64,000 bases of DNA from MED-G105 sp039025235 (GTDB taxonomy: Bacteria; Pseudomonadota; Alphaproteobacteria; Caulobacterales; Parvularculaceae), in the NCBI GenBank assembly GCA_039025235.1, contig JBCCOS010000003.1, positions 1 through 64,000 of the forward strand. Reading direction: 5' to 3'. Below, piece after piece: positions 26,333 to 35,639 of the stretch. Within the stretch, counting starts at the first letter, position 1. Each line of letters begins with the position of its first letter. The notes beneath the pieces were generated by a model, which worked only from the letters and a program-made list of their open reading frames with translations, was not told the DNA's origin and made no database searches. A program made the translations under genes and the position numbers.

Positions 26333-27400
26333 CTAAGCCCCTGCTTTTTTGGCAAAGCTCCAAGCCACGTTGGCCAGTGGTTTGACCTGAGCGCCCATCG
26401 TGGCGGCGTTGGACGATGAAGCGTTGCCCTGAAGGCTTCTTGCGTAAACACCCTGCATAATCGCTGTCAGGCGAAACATATTATAGGCCAAGCAGAAGTC
26501 GAGATCGGGCAATCCATCTCGCCCGGTCCGCGCGCAATAACGCTCCGAAGCTTCATCAAGGGTTGGTATTCCTTCGGCCTTCAGGTCACGGCCCATAAGA
26601 CCGCCACGGACACTTTTGGGGAAGAACCAAACAAGCAGCAAATAAGTAAAGTCCGCTAACGGATGACCAAGTGTGGATAATTCCCAATCGAGAACCGCAA
26701 GGGCTTTGGGCTCGGTGGGGTGCATAATCAGGTTATCGAAGCGATAGTCGCCGTGCACGATGCGTGTTTCATCATTGTCAGGGATGGCCGTTGGTAGCCA
26801 TTCAATGAGCTTATCAATGTCCTCAATTGTTTCGGTTTCAGCCGCTTTATACTGCTTGGACCAACGGGCAATTTGGCGTTCAAAGTAATTTCCCGTTTTT
26901 CCGTAGTCCGATAAACCAGCGGCGGTTGGATCGATTTTGTGCAGATCGGCAAGGGTATCAATCAAAGCGTGATAGTGTTCGCCTCTTTGTTCAACTGAAA
27001 CGTCCGGAAGCCCGGCATCCCAAAAAATGCGGCCTTCCACATAATCCATCACAAAGAACGTCGAGCCGATGACGTCTTCATCTTCACAAAGAAGAAAAGT
27101 CTTCGGAACAGGATAACCCTCTTTCCCAAGAGCGGTCATGACACGATACTCACGATCGACGGCGTGCGCAGAGGCAAGAAGCTTTCCGGGTGGTTTACGC
27201 CTTAACACATAACGTCGTTCGGGCGTGGTCAGTCTATAAGTTGGATTTGATTGCCCGCCCTTAAATTTTTCGATCGTGAGCGGTCCTGCAAATCCGTCAA
27301 TTTGAGACTGCAGGAAGCTGGAAAGCTTTTGCCCATCCAGCTGCAGATGGCTTGGTGTTTCACCGACACCGGTATTTTTTTCTTGTTCTGATGAAGGCAT
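26333..27400 (-). CDS. Phosphotransferase (APH/ACAD10-like) family protein
   Basis: 355-residue aminoglycoside-phosphotransferase-fold kinase, of the group linked with acyl-CoA dehydrogenases (ACAD10/11 N-terminal domain). Kinase-like signatures: YVLRRKPPGK (Lys for ATP), catalytic loop IVHGDYRFDNL and metal loop AVLDWELSTLGHPLAD. Such proteins phosphorylate hydroxyacyl groups or remain uncharacterised; no acyl-CoA dehydrogenase is next to it here. Ends with a 270-bp gap before hemA. Confidence 0.85.
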   Translation of the reverse strand: MPSSEQEKNTGVGETPSHLQLDGQKLSSFLQSQIDGFAGPLTIEKFKGGQSNPTYRLTTPERRYVLRRKPPGKLLASAHAVDREYRVMTALGKEGYPVPKTFLLCEDEDVIGSTFFVMDYVEGRIFWDAGLPDVSVEQRGEHYHALIDTLADLHKIDPTAAGLSDYGKTGNYFERQIARWSKQYKAAETETIEDIDKLIEWLPTAIPDNDETRIVHGDYRFDNLIMHPTEPKALAVLDWELSTLGHPLADFTYLLLVWFFPKSVRGGLMGRDLKAEGIPTLDEASERYCARTGRDGLPDLDFCLAYNMFRLTAIMQGVYARSLQGNASSSNAATMGAQVKPLANVAWSFAKKAGA

Positions 27401-27953
27401 TGACTACACCTCTTTGAGACGTTGTTAAATCCAGTTTTGACATTATCGCTTAGCGCTTAATGTGGTCACGTGAAATGGTCTTCTAAAATGTTTGACGGAA
27501 ACGAATACCGCGGCGATGCTTCGCACATGCGCGCCCTTTGTGCAATTGTTGTGAAATGATGGGGATTTTAGACGTTGAACGGGTTAGGTATTCCGACCGA
27601 AGAGCCAGCAGGATCGAGCATTAGTGAGATCCAGGTCATTGGAAGACCCGAGTTTAAAATTTTACTTCGTCATTTCGATTTTCTATTCCCATATCCATGG
27701 TGGATTGACCGCATAACCTTCGCCTTTTGGAAAATTTTCTTCCCATCGTTGCGCGGATGCCTTTATTGCATCGAAGGCTAAAGGACGTTGTATTGGAGAA
27801 CCAATAGAACGACGTCCTCATCAGGAGGATAGGGACCGGAGGATCGTGGCGGGACGCGCCTCTTTAAAGGTCGGTCAGTCAGACTGGCCCAACTTTGTGT
27901 ATTTATGTTTCCGATATTTATTTCGCCAATTCATTCCGACTAAAGAGCGTATT
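27401..27953. other. 553-bp gap between kinase-like gene and hydrolase gene
   Basis: No convincing gene. Contains a strong hairpin at 27782-27818 followed by AGGAGG and a GTG-initiated open frame of 67 codons (27846-28049) that runs into the hydrolase gene in antisense. Short frames in this gap lack family resemblance. Confidence 0.4.
27782..27818 (+). other. Hairpin upstream of a Shine-Dalgarno-like AGGAGG
   Basis: AGGACGT (27782-27788) pairs with ACGTCCT (27812-27818) and TATTGG with CCAATA inside, leaving an AGAA loop and a small internal bulge. An AGGAGG follows at about 27823. No T run on either side, so it is not an obvious intrinsic terminator. Function unknown. Confidence 0.45.
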
Positions 27954-28841
27954 TCACCGGGTTATTTTATGCTTGTGATGAAAAGCCTCAAATGCATCCA
28001 GAACACGTTGCGGCGCTTCGGTATGCGGATAGTGTCCAATATTTTCTAGGAGGACCCCGTCGCTTCCGGGTAGTTCTTTTTGATAGGCTTTGAACAGGTG
28101 TGACCCAGAAATTGGGTCCTCAGCTCCAATAATAATACGTAAGGGGATGATAGTATCTTTAAGAGCTGCGACCCAGCGCTCACCATGGCGCCGTCGCTCA
28201 GGAATATATTGCATCAAACGGTGCATGACGCGGCGCCCTCCGTTTTCAGTGATCAGTTTCCAATGCGCGGCAATTTCTCCATCGCTTGCTTTTGTTTCCG
28301 GGCCAAATATCTCGTCAAAGCTGGCTTTTAGCTTGTCGCGCGTGAAAACGGCGCTCACTAAAGCGCCGAGCGGGCTCGCGGCGAGCTTCTGGATTAGCAA
28401 GGGGCGATGCTCGCTGGGTAGAAGTCCACCATTTAGAAACACTGCGGACTTGATTGAAAAGCTAAGTTGATGCTCATTTTGGCGTGCAATGAGCTCTTGC
28501 GCGACGGTATCGCCATAATCATGGGCAAGGATATGAGCTTCGCTCAGGCCTAAATGCTCCATGACGGCTTCTTGGAAATCGGCTTGCTCGAAAAGGGAAT
28601 ATCGATGATTGGCGGGTTTATCGGATAGCCCAAACCCAAGCATATCGAGGGCAACGACATGAAAGTCGGTTTGCAAATGCGGCCAAAGAGCAGACCAATC
28701 CCAACTCGACGTAGGAAAGCCGTGGATAAGGAGGAGTGTCGGCGATTGTTCGCTTGTGTCGCCCGATGTCCAATATGCGAACTGGTATTTGCCTAACGTT
28801 ACAAATTTGGCGGCGCTGCGCCATTCGTCAAGTGGCGTCAT
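27954..28841 (-). CDS. Alpha/beta hydrolase with Asp nucleophile (haloalkane dehalogenase/epoxide hydrolase type)
   Basis: 295 residues. Oxyanion motif LIHGFPTSSWDW and nucleophile elbow LAHDYGDTVAQ, where the nucleophile is Asp (HDYG, like HDWG in dehalogenases and epoxide hydrolases) instead of Ser; C-terminal ENIGHYPHTEAPQ supplies the catalytic His. Substrate cannot be assigned; MEST-like members are also uncharacterised. Ends beside a long gene-poor gap; starts 67 nt downstream of purD on the same strand. Confidence 0.8.
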   Translation of the reverse strand: MTPLDEWRSAAKFVTLGKYQFAYWTSGDTSEQSPTLLLIHGFPTSSWDWSALWPHLQTDFHVVALDMLGFGLSDKPANHRYSLFEQADFQEAVMEHLGLSEAHILAHDYGDTVAQELIARQNEHQLSFSIKSAVFLNGGLLPSEHRPLLIQKLAASPLGALVSAVFTRDKLKASFDEIFGPETKASDGEIAAHWKLITENGGRRVMHRLMQYIPERRRHGERWVAALKDTIIPLRIIIGAEDPISGSHLFKAYQKELPGSDGVLLENIGHYPHTEAPQRVLDAFEAFHHKHKITR

Positions 28842-28908
28842 TTGTCCTCATAGGGAGTATTAAAGTCGAGCATTTTAAGTTCATCGCGATCGTTCGGTGT
28901 CTATTGTA

Positions 28909-30192
28909 TTATTCTGCCGACGATAATGCGCGCCACGCAATATCTCGACGGTGGAACCCTTGGGGCCAGTCAATTTTATTAACGCCATGATAGGCGAATG
29001 AGACGGCATCCTGAAGGTTTTTCCCTGTTGCCGTAACATTGAGTACGCGTCCTCCATTGGCGACCAATTGGGCACCGACTTGTTTTGTTCCGGCGTGAAA
29101 CACCACGACGTTTTCCACGCCATTGGCCCCATCGATGCCCTTGATCTCAGATCCCTTTTCATAATCCGCAGGATACCCTTTAGCCGCGAGGACCACATTA
29201 GCGCATGCTTCATTACGCCATGCCAAAGTGTGACCGCTTAGGTCGCCATTTGCAGCAGCGGCGAGCACGGGCAAAAGGTCGCCCTCTAACAGCCGCATGA
29301 GCACCTGGCATTCTGGATCGCCGAACCTGGCATTGAACTCCACGAGGCGGGGCTGGTCGTTGTGAATCATTAGCCCGGCATAAAGAACCCCTCGGTACGG
29401 GGTACCACGCTCGCGCATCAGGTGGATGACGGGCTTGATGATCTCGTCCATCGTTTTCCGTAAGACAGTGTCGGTAAATATTGGAGCCGGGGAATAGGCG
29501 CCCATGCCGCCCGTGTTTGGACCTTTGTCGCCGTCAAAAGCGCGTTTATGATCTTGGACCGCAACCAATGGGAGCAATCGTTCCCCATCGCTGAATGCGA
29601 AAAAGCTTACTTCCTCACCTTGCATGAATTCTTCAATGACGAGCGTTGCGCTGGCTTCGCCAAATTGTCCATTCAGCATGTCCGCTGCTGCCTGTTCGGC
29701 GTCAATGCGGGAATTGGCTATGACGACGCCTTTACCGGCGGCGAGACCATCGGCCTTGATCACATAAGGCGGTGACAAGGTCTCAAGATAGTCTTTTGCT
29801 TCCGATAACGATTTGACCTTCCGATAACTTGCCGTTGGGGCGCTGGCAGCTTCGCATATTTCTTTTGTAAACGCTTTTGAGGCCTCAAGCCGTGCTGCGG
29901 CTTTGGAGGCGCCAAAGCAGGCGATGTTTTTATCTGCCAAACAGTCGGCAAGGCCCAAAGCCAAGGGGGCTTCTGGTCCGACGACCACGAGATCAATGTT
30001 GTGGCCCACGGCAAAGTCGCAAATCGCTGAAATGTTTTCGGGTTTGATATCGACTTTTTCGCCAATTTGATTGAGCCCTGGGTTCCCCGGCGCTACAAAC
30101 AATTTCGAGAGAATTGGACTTTGCGCAATCTTCCAGCCGAGGGCATGTTCCCGTCCTCCGCCACCAACAAGTAAGACTTTCATGTGCGCCAT
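28909..30192 (-). CDS. purD: Phosphoribosylamine-glycine ligase
   Basis: 427-residue ATP-grasp enzyme of purine synthesis (GAR synthetase). N-terminal VGGGGREHALGWKIAQSP, central IKADGLAAGKGV (ATP-binding) and EFNARFGDPECQ motifs are typical, and length is normal. Divergent from the TonB-like gene across 109 bp, as purD and xseA regions are often linked in alphaproteobacteria. Confidence 0.95.
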   Translation of the reverse strand: MAHMKVLLVGGGGREHALGWKIAQSPILSKLFVAPGNPGLNQIGEKVDIKPENISAICDFAVGHNIDLVVVGPEAPLALGLADCLADKNIACFGASKAAARLEASKAFTKEICEAASAPTASYRKVKSLSEAKDYLETLSPPYVIKADGLAAGKGVVIANSRIDAEQAAADMLNGQFGEASATLVIEEFMQGEEVSFFAFSDGERLLPLVAVQDHKRAFDGDKGPNTGGMGAYSPAPIFTDTVLRKTMDEIIKPVIHLMRERGTPYRGVLYAGLMIHNDQPRLVEFNARFGDPECQVLMRLLEGDLLPVLAAAANGDLSGHTLAWRNEACANVVLAAKGYPADYEKGSEIKGIDGANGVENVVVFHAGTKQVGAQLVANGGRVLNVTATGKNLQDAVSFAYHGVNKIDWPQGFHRRDIAWRALSSAE

Positions 30193-30301
30193 TCTCCGAC
30201 GTTATTGGCAATGAGTTTTATGTTGATGAGTGCCATTAAATTAACCTGCACAACACTGTGCGCCCTTGTAATGCGTTTAGGCGCGAGCATTCGCAGGATC
30301 A

Positions 30302-31969
30302 ATGCCCTCTAGCAAGTCTTCAGAGACGCAAAGTCCGAACAAGCCCGACAATATTGATAGGGCTGCCGCAGCTGCGGGCCGTCACCAGAAAAAGGCGCGT
30401 CTTGCTGCAGGGCATGGCGCGTATTATGAGCCGATCAGCCATACTGCAGAAACGCCATCCGGGCCTTTTATGCGCTTGGGGACAATGCTGGTTCGCACAC
30501 TGCCGAAAGGGATCAAACGCTCTTTATCTCGCTTCGGCACAGATGTCGCCAGTGCTTCCGATTATTTGGCCGCGAGGCCGGGGCGCCGGCGCTCAGCCGC
30601 GTTATTTTTGGCCCTGGCCGTCAATTTTATCGCGCTCAGCCTACTGGCAATCTATGGACGGATTTCGATTTTCGTCCCGAACCGACCAGCCGATTCAATT
30701 TCTATAGTGTTGGTCAACCTTCCGGATGATCCCTTGCCGATCGCGCTGCGTGATCCCGCGATTGAGTTAAAGCCAATCCCTGAACGAGAGCCTGAACCTG
30801 AACCGAAGGAGATCGCACCAGAAACACCTGAGCCCGAGCCCAAACCGCAGCCTGAACCCGAGCCAACACCAGAGCCAATACCAGAGCCTCTGGCGGACTT
30901 GAATATTGAAATTCCTGATGCGGAAGACTTTTCAATTCCAGAAGCTGATGCGCCGGCGCCGTTTATTCCAGACCCCTCGATCGGTGATCAATCGGACGTG
31001 GTAGAGGCTTCTCCAAATGAAGAGACAACCAATGATGGCGCTGACGAAGAGAGCCCTGATGCGCAAGAGGCGATTGACGCACAAACCCCTGACGACGACG
31101 CACCGCCGCTTGTGGCTGAAGAACCGGACCCTGTTCCTGCAGATGATGTGGATCTGGCTGAGGATATCGGCGTTGGTGATCCAGGGGCCGATGACGCTGA
31201 GGACGATGGTGCTATTGCCGATCTTGGCTTTGAAGAAATGGACGCTGGGAGAGAAGATGAATCAGACGAGGAGGAATTAGCAGAATTGCCCGAAGGCGAA
31301 GAGCAAACCGGAACCTCCAGTGTCAATGATGAGCTGGCTCGGCAGCTTGGCTTTGGCACATCCAATGAAACAGCAGAGGCGGGTGACGATGCGTTTGACA
31401 CCGATCCCCTCGCTGGCCGTCGATTTGCCCTGCCAAAGGTCGATCTTCCATCAGCTGGGTTTCCGTCGACAGCTTTGCCTGAGGGCCAAACCGCAACGCT
31501 CCCAGGAGAATCTGGGGTCGTGGCAATTTTCTGTCCGGAAGAGTTTCGCAACAACCCAGAAAAAGCAAAGGAATGCGCTGGCCGCCCTGAAATTCGATCC
31601 GGTTGGCGGCCTGGTGCCAGTGGTGAGAATTTTTCTGAAGCGGTCCGCTTACTCAAAGCCGATCGTGCGTCTGGTGGGAGCGGTGGTGGCAATATCGCCA
31701 CGTTTGGACCGGAGATCGCCCGCAAATTCGAGCAACAGCGCCAAGACGCTAAAGTGCAAGACTTTCGCCGCGGCGATGATGCCTTTAATAATCAAGCCCG
31801 CTCGACCGATGCGAATGATGGAGGTGTCTCTGGCAACCGGCCTGACTTTGGAAATAGTGGGCCTGAGCCCTCTTGGGCCTTGCGTGATGATCCCGTTCTC
31901 AGTCAAGATGACTTAGAGAAATTGCGCAAGGATCTCGATGAAGCGGACCTTGAGCGACTCGGCCAATAA
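30302..31969 (+). CDS. Membrane-anchored Glu/Pro-rich TonB-like protein
   Basis: 555 residues; not a characterised family. Cytoplasmic basic N-terminus (1-97), one hydrophobic segment (about 98-117), then a Pro/Glu stretch (159-197, E-P repeats like the periplasmic spacer of TonB), a very acidic region (200-345) and a C-terminal part with two cysteines (AIFCPEEF and AKECAGRPEIRSGWRPG). The last motif recurs in uncharacterised TonB-like proteins of alphaproteobacteria as I recall. No ExbB/ExbD is adjacent. CAGGA precedes the ATG. The layout suggests a protein spanning the periplasm; interaction partner unknown. Confidence 0.65.
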   Translation: MPSSKSSETQSPNKPDNIDRAAAAAGRHQKKARLAAGHGAYYEPISHTAETPSGPFMRLGTMLVRTLPKGIKRSLSRFGTDVASASDYLAARPGRRRSAALFLALAVNFIALSLLAIYGRISIFVPNRPADSISIVLVNLPDDPLPIALRDPAIELKPIPEREPEPEPKEIAPETPEPEPKPQPEPEPTPEPIPEPLADLNIEIPDAEDFSIPEADAPAPFIPDPSIGDQSDVVEASPNEETTNDGADEESPDAQEAIDAQTPDDDAPPLVAEEPDPVPADDVDLAEDIGVGDPGADDAEDDGAIADLGFEEMDAGREDESDEEELAELPEGEEQTGTSSVNDELARQLGFGTSNETAEAGDDAFDTDPLAGRRFALPKVDLPSAGFPSTALPEGQTATLPGESGVVAIFCPEEFRNNPEKAKECAGRPEIRSGWRPGASGENFSEAVRLLKADRASGGSGGGNIATFGPEIARKFEQQRQDAKVQDFRRGDDAFNNQARSTDANDGGVSGNRPDFGNSGPEPSWALRDDPVLSQDDLEKLRKDLDEADLERLGQ

Positions 31970-32101
31970 AAGCGTTTGATATCCAAAACTGGCGAACCGG
32001 CAACTTTACTTAGCCTGTAATCTCAAAATTTATGTCTTTTTACGATAACGCTTTCTAGCTGCCTTGCCCTGGCATGAGAGACAGCATTATGGTCCGGCGT
32101 T

Positions 32102-33700
32102 ATGGCTGAACGATCCGGTGCCCCAGCGCGCCCAAATATAACAGAATATACGGTTACCGAACTTTCTGGAGCGGTGAAACGTTCACTGGAAGATGGGTTT
32201 GGGTATGTGCGTGTGCGCGGTGAGTTGGGGCGTGTTACAAGGGCCGCATCGGGCCATGTCTATCTCGACCTAAAAGATGATCGTGCGGTTCTCTCCAGCG
32301 TGATGTGGAAAGGAACCGCGTCGCGCCTCTCCATGACGCCGGAACAAGGCATGGAAGTGATTGCCTCCGGTAAGATATCAACCTTTCCGGGGCAGTCGCG
32401 ATACCAGTTGATTATTGACAGCCTGGAACCGGCCGGTGTCGGCGCCCTCATGGCGCTTTTGGAAGAGCGCAAAAAGAAACTAGCCGCAGAAGGCCTTTTC
32501 GACCCGGAGCGAAAGAAGGCGATCCCGTATCTTCCAGAGGTCATTGGGGTTGTCACGTCTCCGTCAGGCGCTGTCATTCGAGATATACTTCACCGCCTAA
32601 GAGATCGCTTTCCGCGTCATGTGCTCGTTTGGCCAACCGTTGTGCAGGGAAGAGGCGCTGAGGAGAAAATCGCTGCTGCGATTAATGGGTTCAACCGCAT
32701 AAAGGATGGAGACGCTGTTCCGCGTCCGGATGTTCTTATCGTTGCGCGCGGTGGCGGTTCTTTGGAAGACCTCTGGTGTTTCAATGAAGAGGTCGTTGTC
32801 CGCGCCGCTGCCGGTAGTGAGATTCCGCTTATCTCCGCGGTCGGGCACGAAACGGACACGACACTCATTGACTATGCGTCGGATCGGCGCGCGCCAACTC
32901 CGACCGCGGCTGCTGAGATGGCGGTGCCTGTTCGATCAGAGTTGTTGGCTGATTTGTTGAATAAGGCACGTCGTCTCGTGACGGGTGAGGCGCGTATTGT
33001 TGAGAATGCGCGCGTGAGTTTGCGTGCTGCGGTGCGGGGATTGGGGCGACCTGAGGATTTATTGTCCGGCAGTGCACAGAAGATTGACCGCGCTTCTGAA
33101 CGGTTGACGTCAGCGCTTCAAACCCAAAGCAATCATGCAAATGCAAAAATGGCGGCCATTGCTGCGCGTCTTGGGCCACAGATTTTGACCGCAAGCGGTC
33201 GAATGAATGCTGAACGGTTGGCGCGACAGAGCGCGAGATTGGTTCAGGCGCTCCGTGTTCGCCGGAATATGGGCGCAAATGCCCTTGTGGCGCGTCGCTT
33301 ATCGTCCGCACCCCTCGTCAACTTGATGGCTTCGTGTCGCCGTGACTTGACCCGATCAGGCGATCAACTCGCCTTGGTCGCGGCGCGTGACCTTGCAAGG
33401 CGACAGGAACGCGTTCTGCGGGCATCGCGTCTCCTCGAGACGTTATCCCACCGGAGCGCTCTGGCACGTGGTTTTGCCTTAGCGCGCAATAGGGATGGCA
33501 AAGTGATCCGATCGCGTAAGACGCTTTCGCCAGGTGAGCCCTTCACATTAGCATTTTCTGATGGTGAACTCTTTGCGATTGCCCAGAATGAAAGCGAAGA
33601 CCGTCCAGCAACAATGGGGGCATCCCATAGTCGTGCTATCAAAAAACTGTCTGATAAAAAAAAGCCACCAGATTCGCCTCAAAAGTCACTGTTTGATTAA
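32102..33700 (+). CDS. xseA: Exodeoxyribonuclease VII large subunit
   Basis: 532 residues. N-terminal OB-fold (YTVTELSGAVKRSLEDGFGYVRVRGE region), catalytic domain with VVTSPSGAVIRDILHRL, RGGGSLEDLWCFN and SAVGHETDTTLIDY, then a long helical coiled-coil region of Ala/Arg/Leu repeats. With XseB it degrades single-stranded DNA to oligonucleotides. xseB is not next to it. C-terminal 40 residues are polar. Followed by DUF2093, as in related genomes. Confidence 0.94.
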   Translation: MAERSGAPARPNITEYTVTELSGAVKRSLEDGFGYVRVRGELGRVTRAASGHVYLDLKDDRAVLSSVMWKGTASRLSMTPEQGMEVIASGKISTFPGQSRYQLIIDSLEPAGVGALMALLEERKKKLAAEGLFDPERKKAIPYLPEVIGVVTSPSGAVIRDILHRLRDRFPRHVLVWPTVVQGRGAEEKIAAAINGFNRIKDGDAVPRPDVLIVARGGGSLEDLWCFNEEVVVRAAAGSEIPLISAVGHETDTTLIDYASDRRAPTPTAAAEMAVPVRSELLADLLNKARRLVTGEARIVENARVSLRAAVRGLGRPEDLLSGSAQKIDRASERLTSALQTQSNHANAKMAAIAARLGPQILTASGRMNAERLARQSARLVQALRVRRNMGANALVARRLSSAPLVNLMASCRRDLTRSGDQLALVAARDLARRQERVLRASRLLETLSHRSALARGFALARNRDGKVIRSRKTLSPGEPFTLAFSDGELFAIAQNESEDRPATMGASHSRAIKKLSDKKKPPDSPQKSLFD

Positions 33701-33812
33701 AAGCGGCTGTGGCTTTAGGTGGTGTTTACGGCAAACAAAAGTATAGCTGGACCATCTTGACCGACCATCATCACCCAGACCGACCATAAACATATTGTGA
33801 GTTATCGATAAA

Positions 33813-34046
33813 ATGCGGCAGTTTTCGTCAACGCAAGACCCATCCGCACAAGAAGCGGTGTTGAAGTATCTTGATGCGGAATACGAGATCGTAAAACCAG
33901 GCGGTTATGTTCTGTGCGCTATCACCGGTGAGAAAATTGAGCTCGAAAACCTGAAATATTGGAACGTTGATCGGCAAGAAGCCTATGCAAACGCTGCCGC
34001 GTCAATGCGAGGCCATGGATATGCACCGCGTAATGATCAGTCTTGA
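33813..34046 (+). CDS. DUF2093 domain-containing protein
   Basis: 77-residue small protein matching DUF2093: KYLDAEYEIVKPGGYVLCA, then TGEKIELENLKYWNVDRQEAYA. Found downstream of xseA in many alphaproteobacteria. Two-strand beta plus helix content is predicted by eye; function unknown. Confidence 0.85.
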   Translation: MRQFSSTQDPSAQEAVLKYLDAEYEIVKPGGYVLCAITGEKIELENLKYWNVDRQEAYANAAASMRGHGYAPRNDQS

Positions 34047-34091
34047 GGTCCAGGTTTAGCACAAGACATCCTTCTAACAGGAGAATGAGCC

Positions 34092-35147
34092 GTGGGTAAT
34101 ATGCGTTATCAATCAGTGCTGGCCATGGCAATGCTAGTCTCGGCCTTTCTCCTTTTTGGGCTTTCCGCATGTATTTCTGATACGTCTCCAAAGAGTGCGC
34201 AAGCTCCGTCAGTTGATCGGGTCAAGTCGGTTAAGCAGGGGAGTGGGGCGGCGCAGCCCCCTTTGCTTGCCTCTTCAACGGGGGAGATGAACCCTTTTGT
34301 GGGAAATGAGGCGTTACCCACCGCTCAGTCGACGGTGCAATCGGACGAAGTCTTATCACCGGTTGCGGGCGCAGAGGCGGTAACGCTTGATGGCAAGCTC
34401 GTGCAGGGAGGGTTGGTTTTTGGCAAGACACTCCCTGGCGCGCGCGTTCGTTTAGATGATGTGCCCGTTATGGTTGGTGATGCGGGTGACTTTGTTTTTG
34501 GTTTCAGTCGCGATGCACCACTTTCGGCGTTGCTTACTATTGCATTGCCCGGCGGTCATATTGAGGAGCGCCAGCTATCGATAGAAGACCGCGACTTTAG
34601 AGTTGAGCGAATCAATGGTCTCGATCAGTCCCGAGTATCGGGCTTCACTGAAGCGCAACTTGAAAGGATCGGTGTCGATCGCGAAAAAAAGAAAGCGGCA
34701 CGGTCCACAACGCAACGGCGCGCTGACTGGCGTGGTGGTTTCGATTGGCCCGCTCACGGCAGGATTAGCGGCGTTTTTGGCTCACAAAGGGTTCTGAATG
34801 GTGAAGCAAAGCGGCCTCATTCTGGATTGGATATCGCAGCGCCAACAGGAACGCCCGTGAAGGCACCGGCTGCCGGTATTATACGACTTGCCGAATCCAA
34901 TATGTATTTCGAAGGCGGTTTAGTCCTTCTTGACCATGGGCACTGGGTTGAAAGTGCCTTTTTACACCTTTCTCGATTGGACGTGGAACCCGGCCAACGC
35001 GTTGAAAAAGGGGACATAATAGGGGCGATTGGCAAGACAGGACGGGCAACTGGGCCCCACCTCCACTGGAGCGTTAAGTGGCGTGGCCGAGTCGTGGACC
35101 CACAATTATTAGTTCCAGCTGGCGGAAATACAAAAAAACCGTCATAA
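34092..35147 (+). CDS. M23-family metallopeptidase, lipoprotein
   Basis: 351 residues. A lipoprotein signal (MRYQSVLAMAMLVSAFLLFG, then LSAC lipobox, Cys about residue 27), a linker, then an LytM/M23 domain with HSGLDIAAPTGTPV and TGPHLHWSV, which contain the zinc ligands H and D of the first motif and HxH of the second. Such proteins cut peptidoglycan cross-bridges or, when degenerate, activate amidases; here the ligands are intact. GTG at 34092 is favoured by AGGAG 8 nt upstream; an ATG lies three codons later. Confidence 0.88.
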   Translation: MGNMRYQSVLAMAMLVSAFLLFGLSACISDTSPKSAQAPSVDRVKSVKQGSGAAQPPLLASSTGEMNPFVGNEALPTAQSTVQSDEVLSPVAGAEAVTLDGKLVQGGLVFGKTLPGARVRLDDVPVMVGDAGDFVFGFSRDAPLSALLTIALPGGHIEERQLSIEDRDFRVERINGLDQSRVSGFTEAQLERIGVDREKKKAARSTTQRRADWRGGFDWPAHGRISGVFGSQRVLNGEAKRPHSGLDIAAPTGTPVKAPAAGIIRLAESNMYFEGGLVLLDHGHWVESAFLHLSRLDVEPGQRVEKGDIIGAIGKTGRATGPHLHWSVKWRGRVVDPQLLVPAGGNTKKPS

Positions 35148-35167
35148 ATTAAGCAGACATTTAAAAT

Positions 35168-35182
35168 TGACAATCACTCTCA
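35168..35182 (+). promoter_or_regulatory. Possible RirA/IRO-type operator before bfd
   Basis: TGACAATCACTCTCA fits the loose IRO-box pattern TGA-N9-TCA used by the iron regulator RirA, and lies 39 bp before the bfd ATG. The pattern has only six fixed bases, so chance is likely; location before an iron gene is the only support. Confidence 0.2.
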
Positions 35183-35220
35183 GGATCTGGAAAGTAAGTG
35201 TTCTATATTCTGGGTCAATA

Positions 35221-35460
35221 ATGTTTGTCTGTATTTGCAACGCATTGAGGGAACGCGACATCATCGCCGCTGCGAACAGCGCCGAAGGTGTTTCCGATGT
35301 TTTTCGACGCTGTGGCCGCGAAGCCCAGTGCGGAAAATGCGTGCCGGATGTTTTGAAAATATTAGATGGTCAACGGGCTGGACAAGATGAAAAAGTCCAA
35401 GATCAACATCACCAGGTTATTGTGGATAACGCCCGGGCCATGGCGATGCCGGCCGAATAA
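35221..35460 (+). CDS. bfd: Bacterioferritin-associated ferredoxin
   Basis: 79-residue [2Fe-2S] protein that releases iron from bacterioferritin. N-terminal FVCICNALRERDI gives C-x-C and QCGKC gives C-x2-C, the Bfd cluster set. ATG 35221 fits the family start; the open frame extends upstream to 35167 without support. A tail of about 25 polar residues follows the domain. Bacterioferritin is 0.8 kb downstream with a cupin gene between, so the two may be separately transcribed. Confidence 0.9.
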   Translation: MFVCICNALRERDIIAAANSAEGVSDVFRRCGREAQCGKCVPDVLKILDGQRAGQDEKVQDQHHQVIVDNARAMAMPAE

Positions 35461-35639
35461 CGGCTTGTTTCATTGACAAGTAGTCTATTCAAGTGACAGA
35501 GCTTGCGTCGGTAAACAGCGGCGAATTCATTTGATACCGAAAAGCCGCCGTCCCACGCCCACAAAACACCCAATGCAAAGTGTTTCTATCCAAAATCGTA
35601 TCGTTGAGAAGTTGAAAGTGGCGGTTAGACTTTGATCCT

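Noticed and set aside
26157..26363. 68-codon minus frame between hemA and the kinase-like gene
   Set aside because: Overlaps the end of the kinase-like gene; no family and no start signal.
27575..27781. 68-codon + frame, TTG start
   Set aside because: Rare start, no ribosome-binding site; composition like non-coding DNA.
30988..31725. 245-codon minus-strand frame opposite the TonB-like gene
   Set aside because: Ser/Ala-rich low-complexity mirror of the acidic coding repeats.
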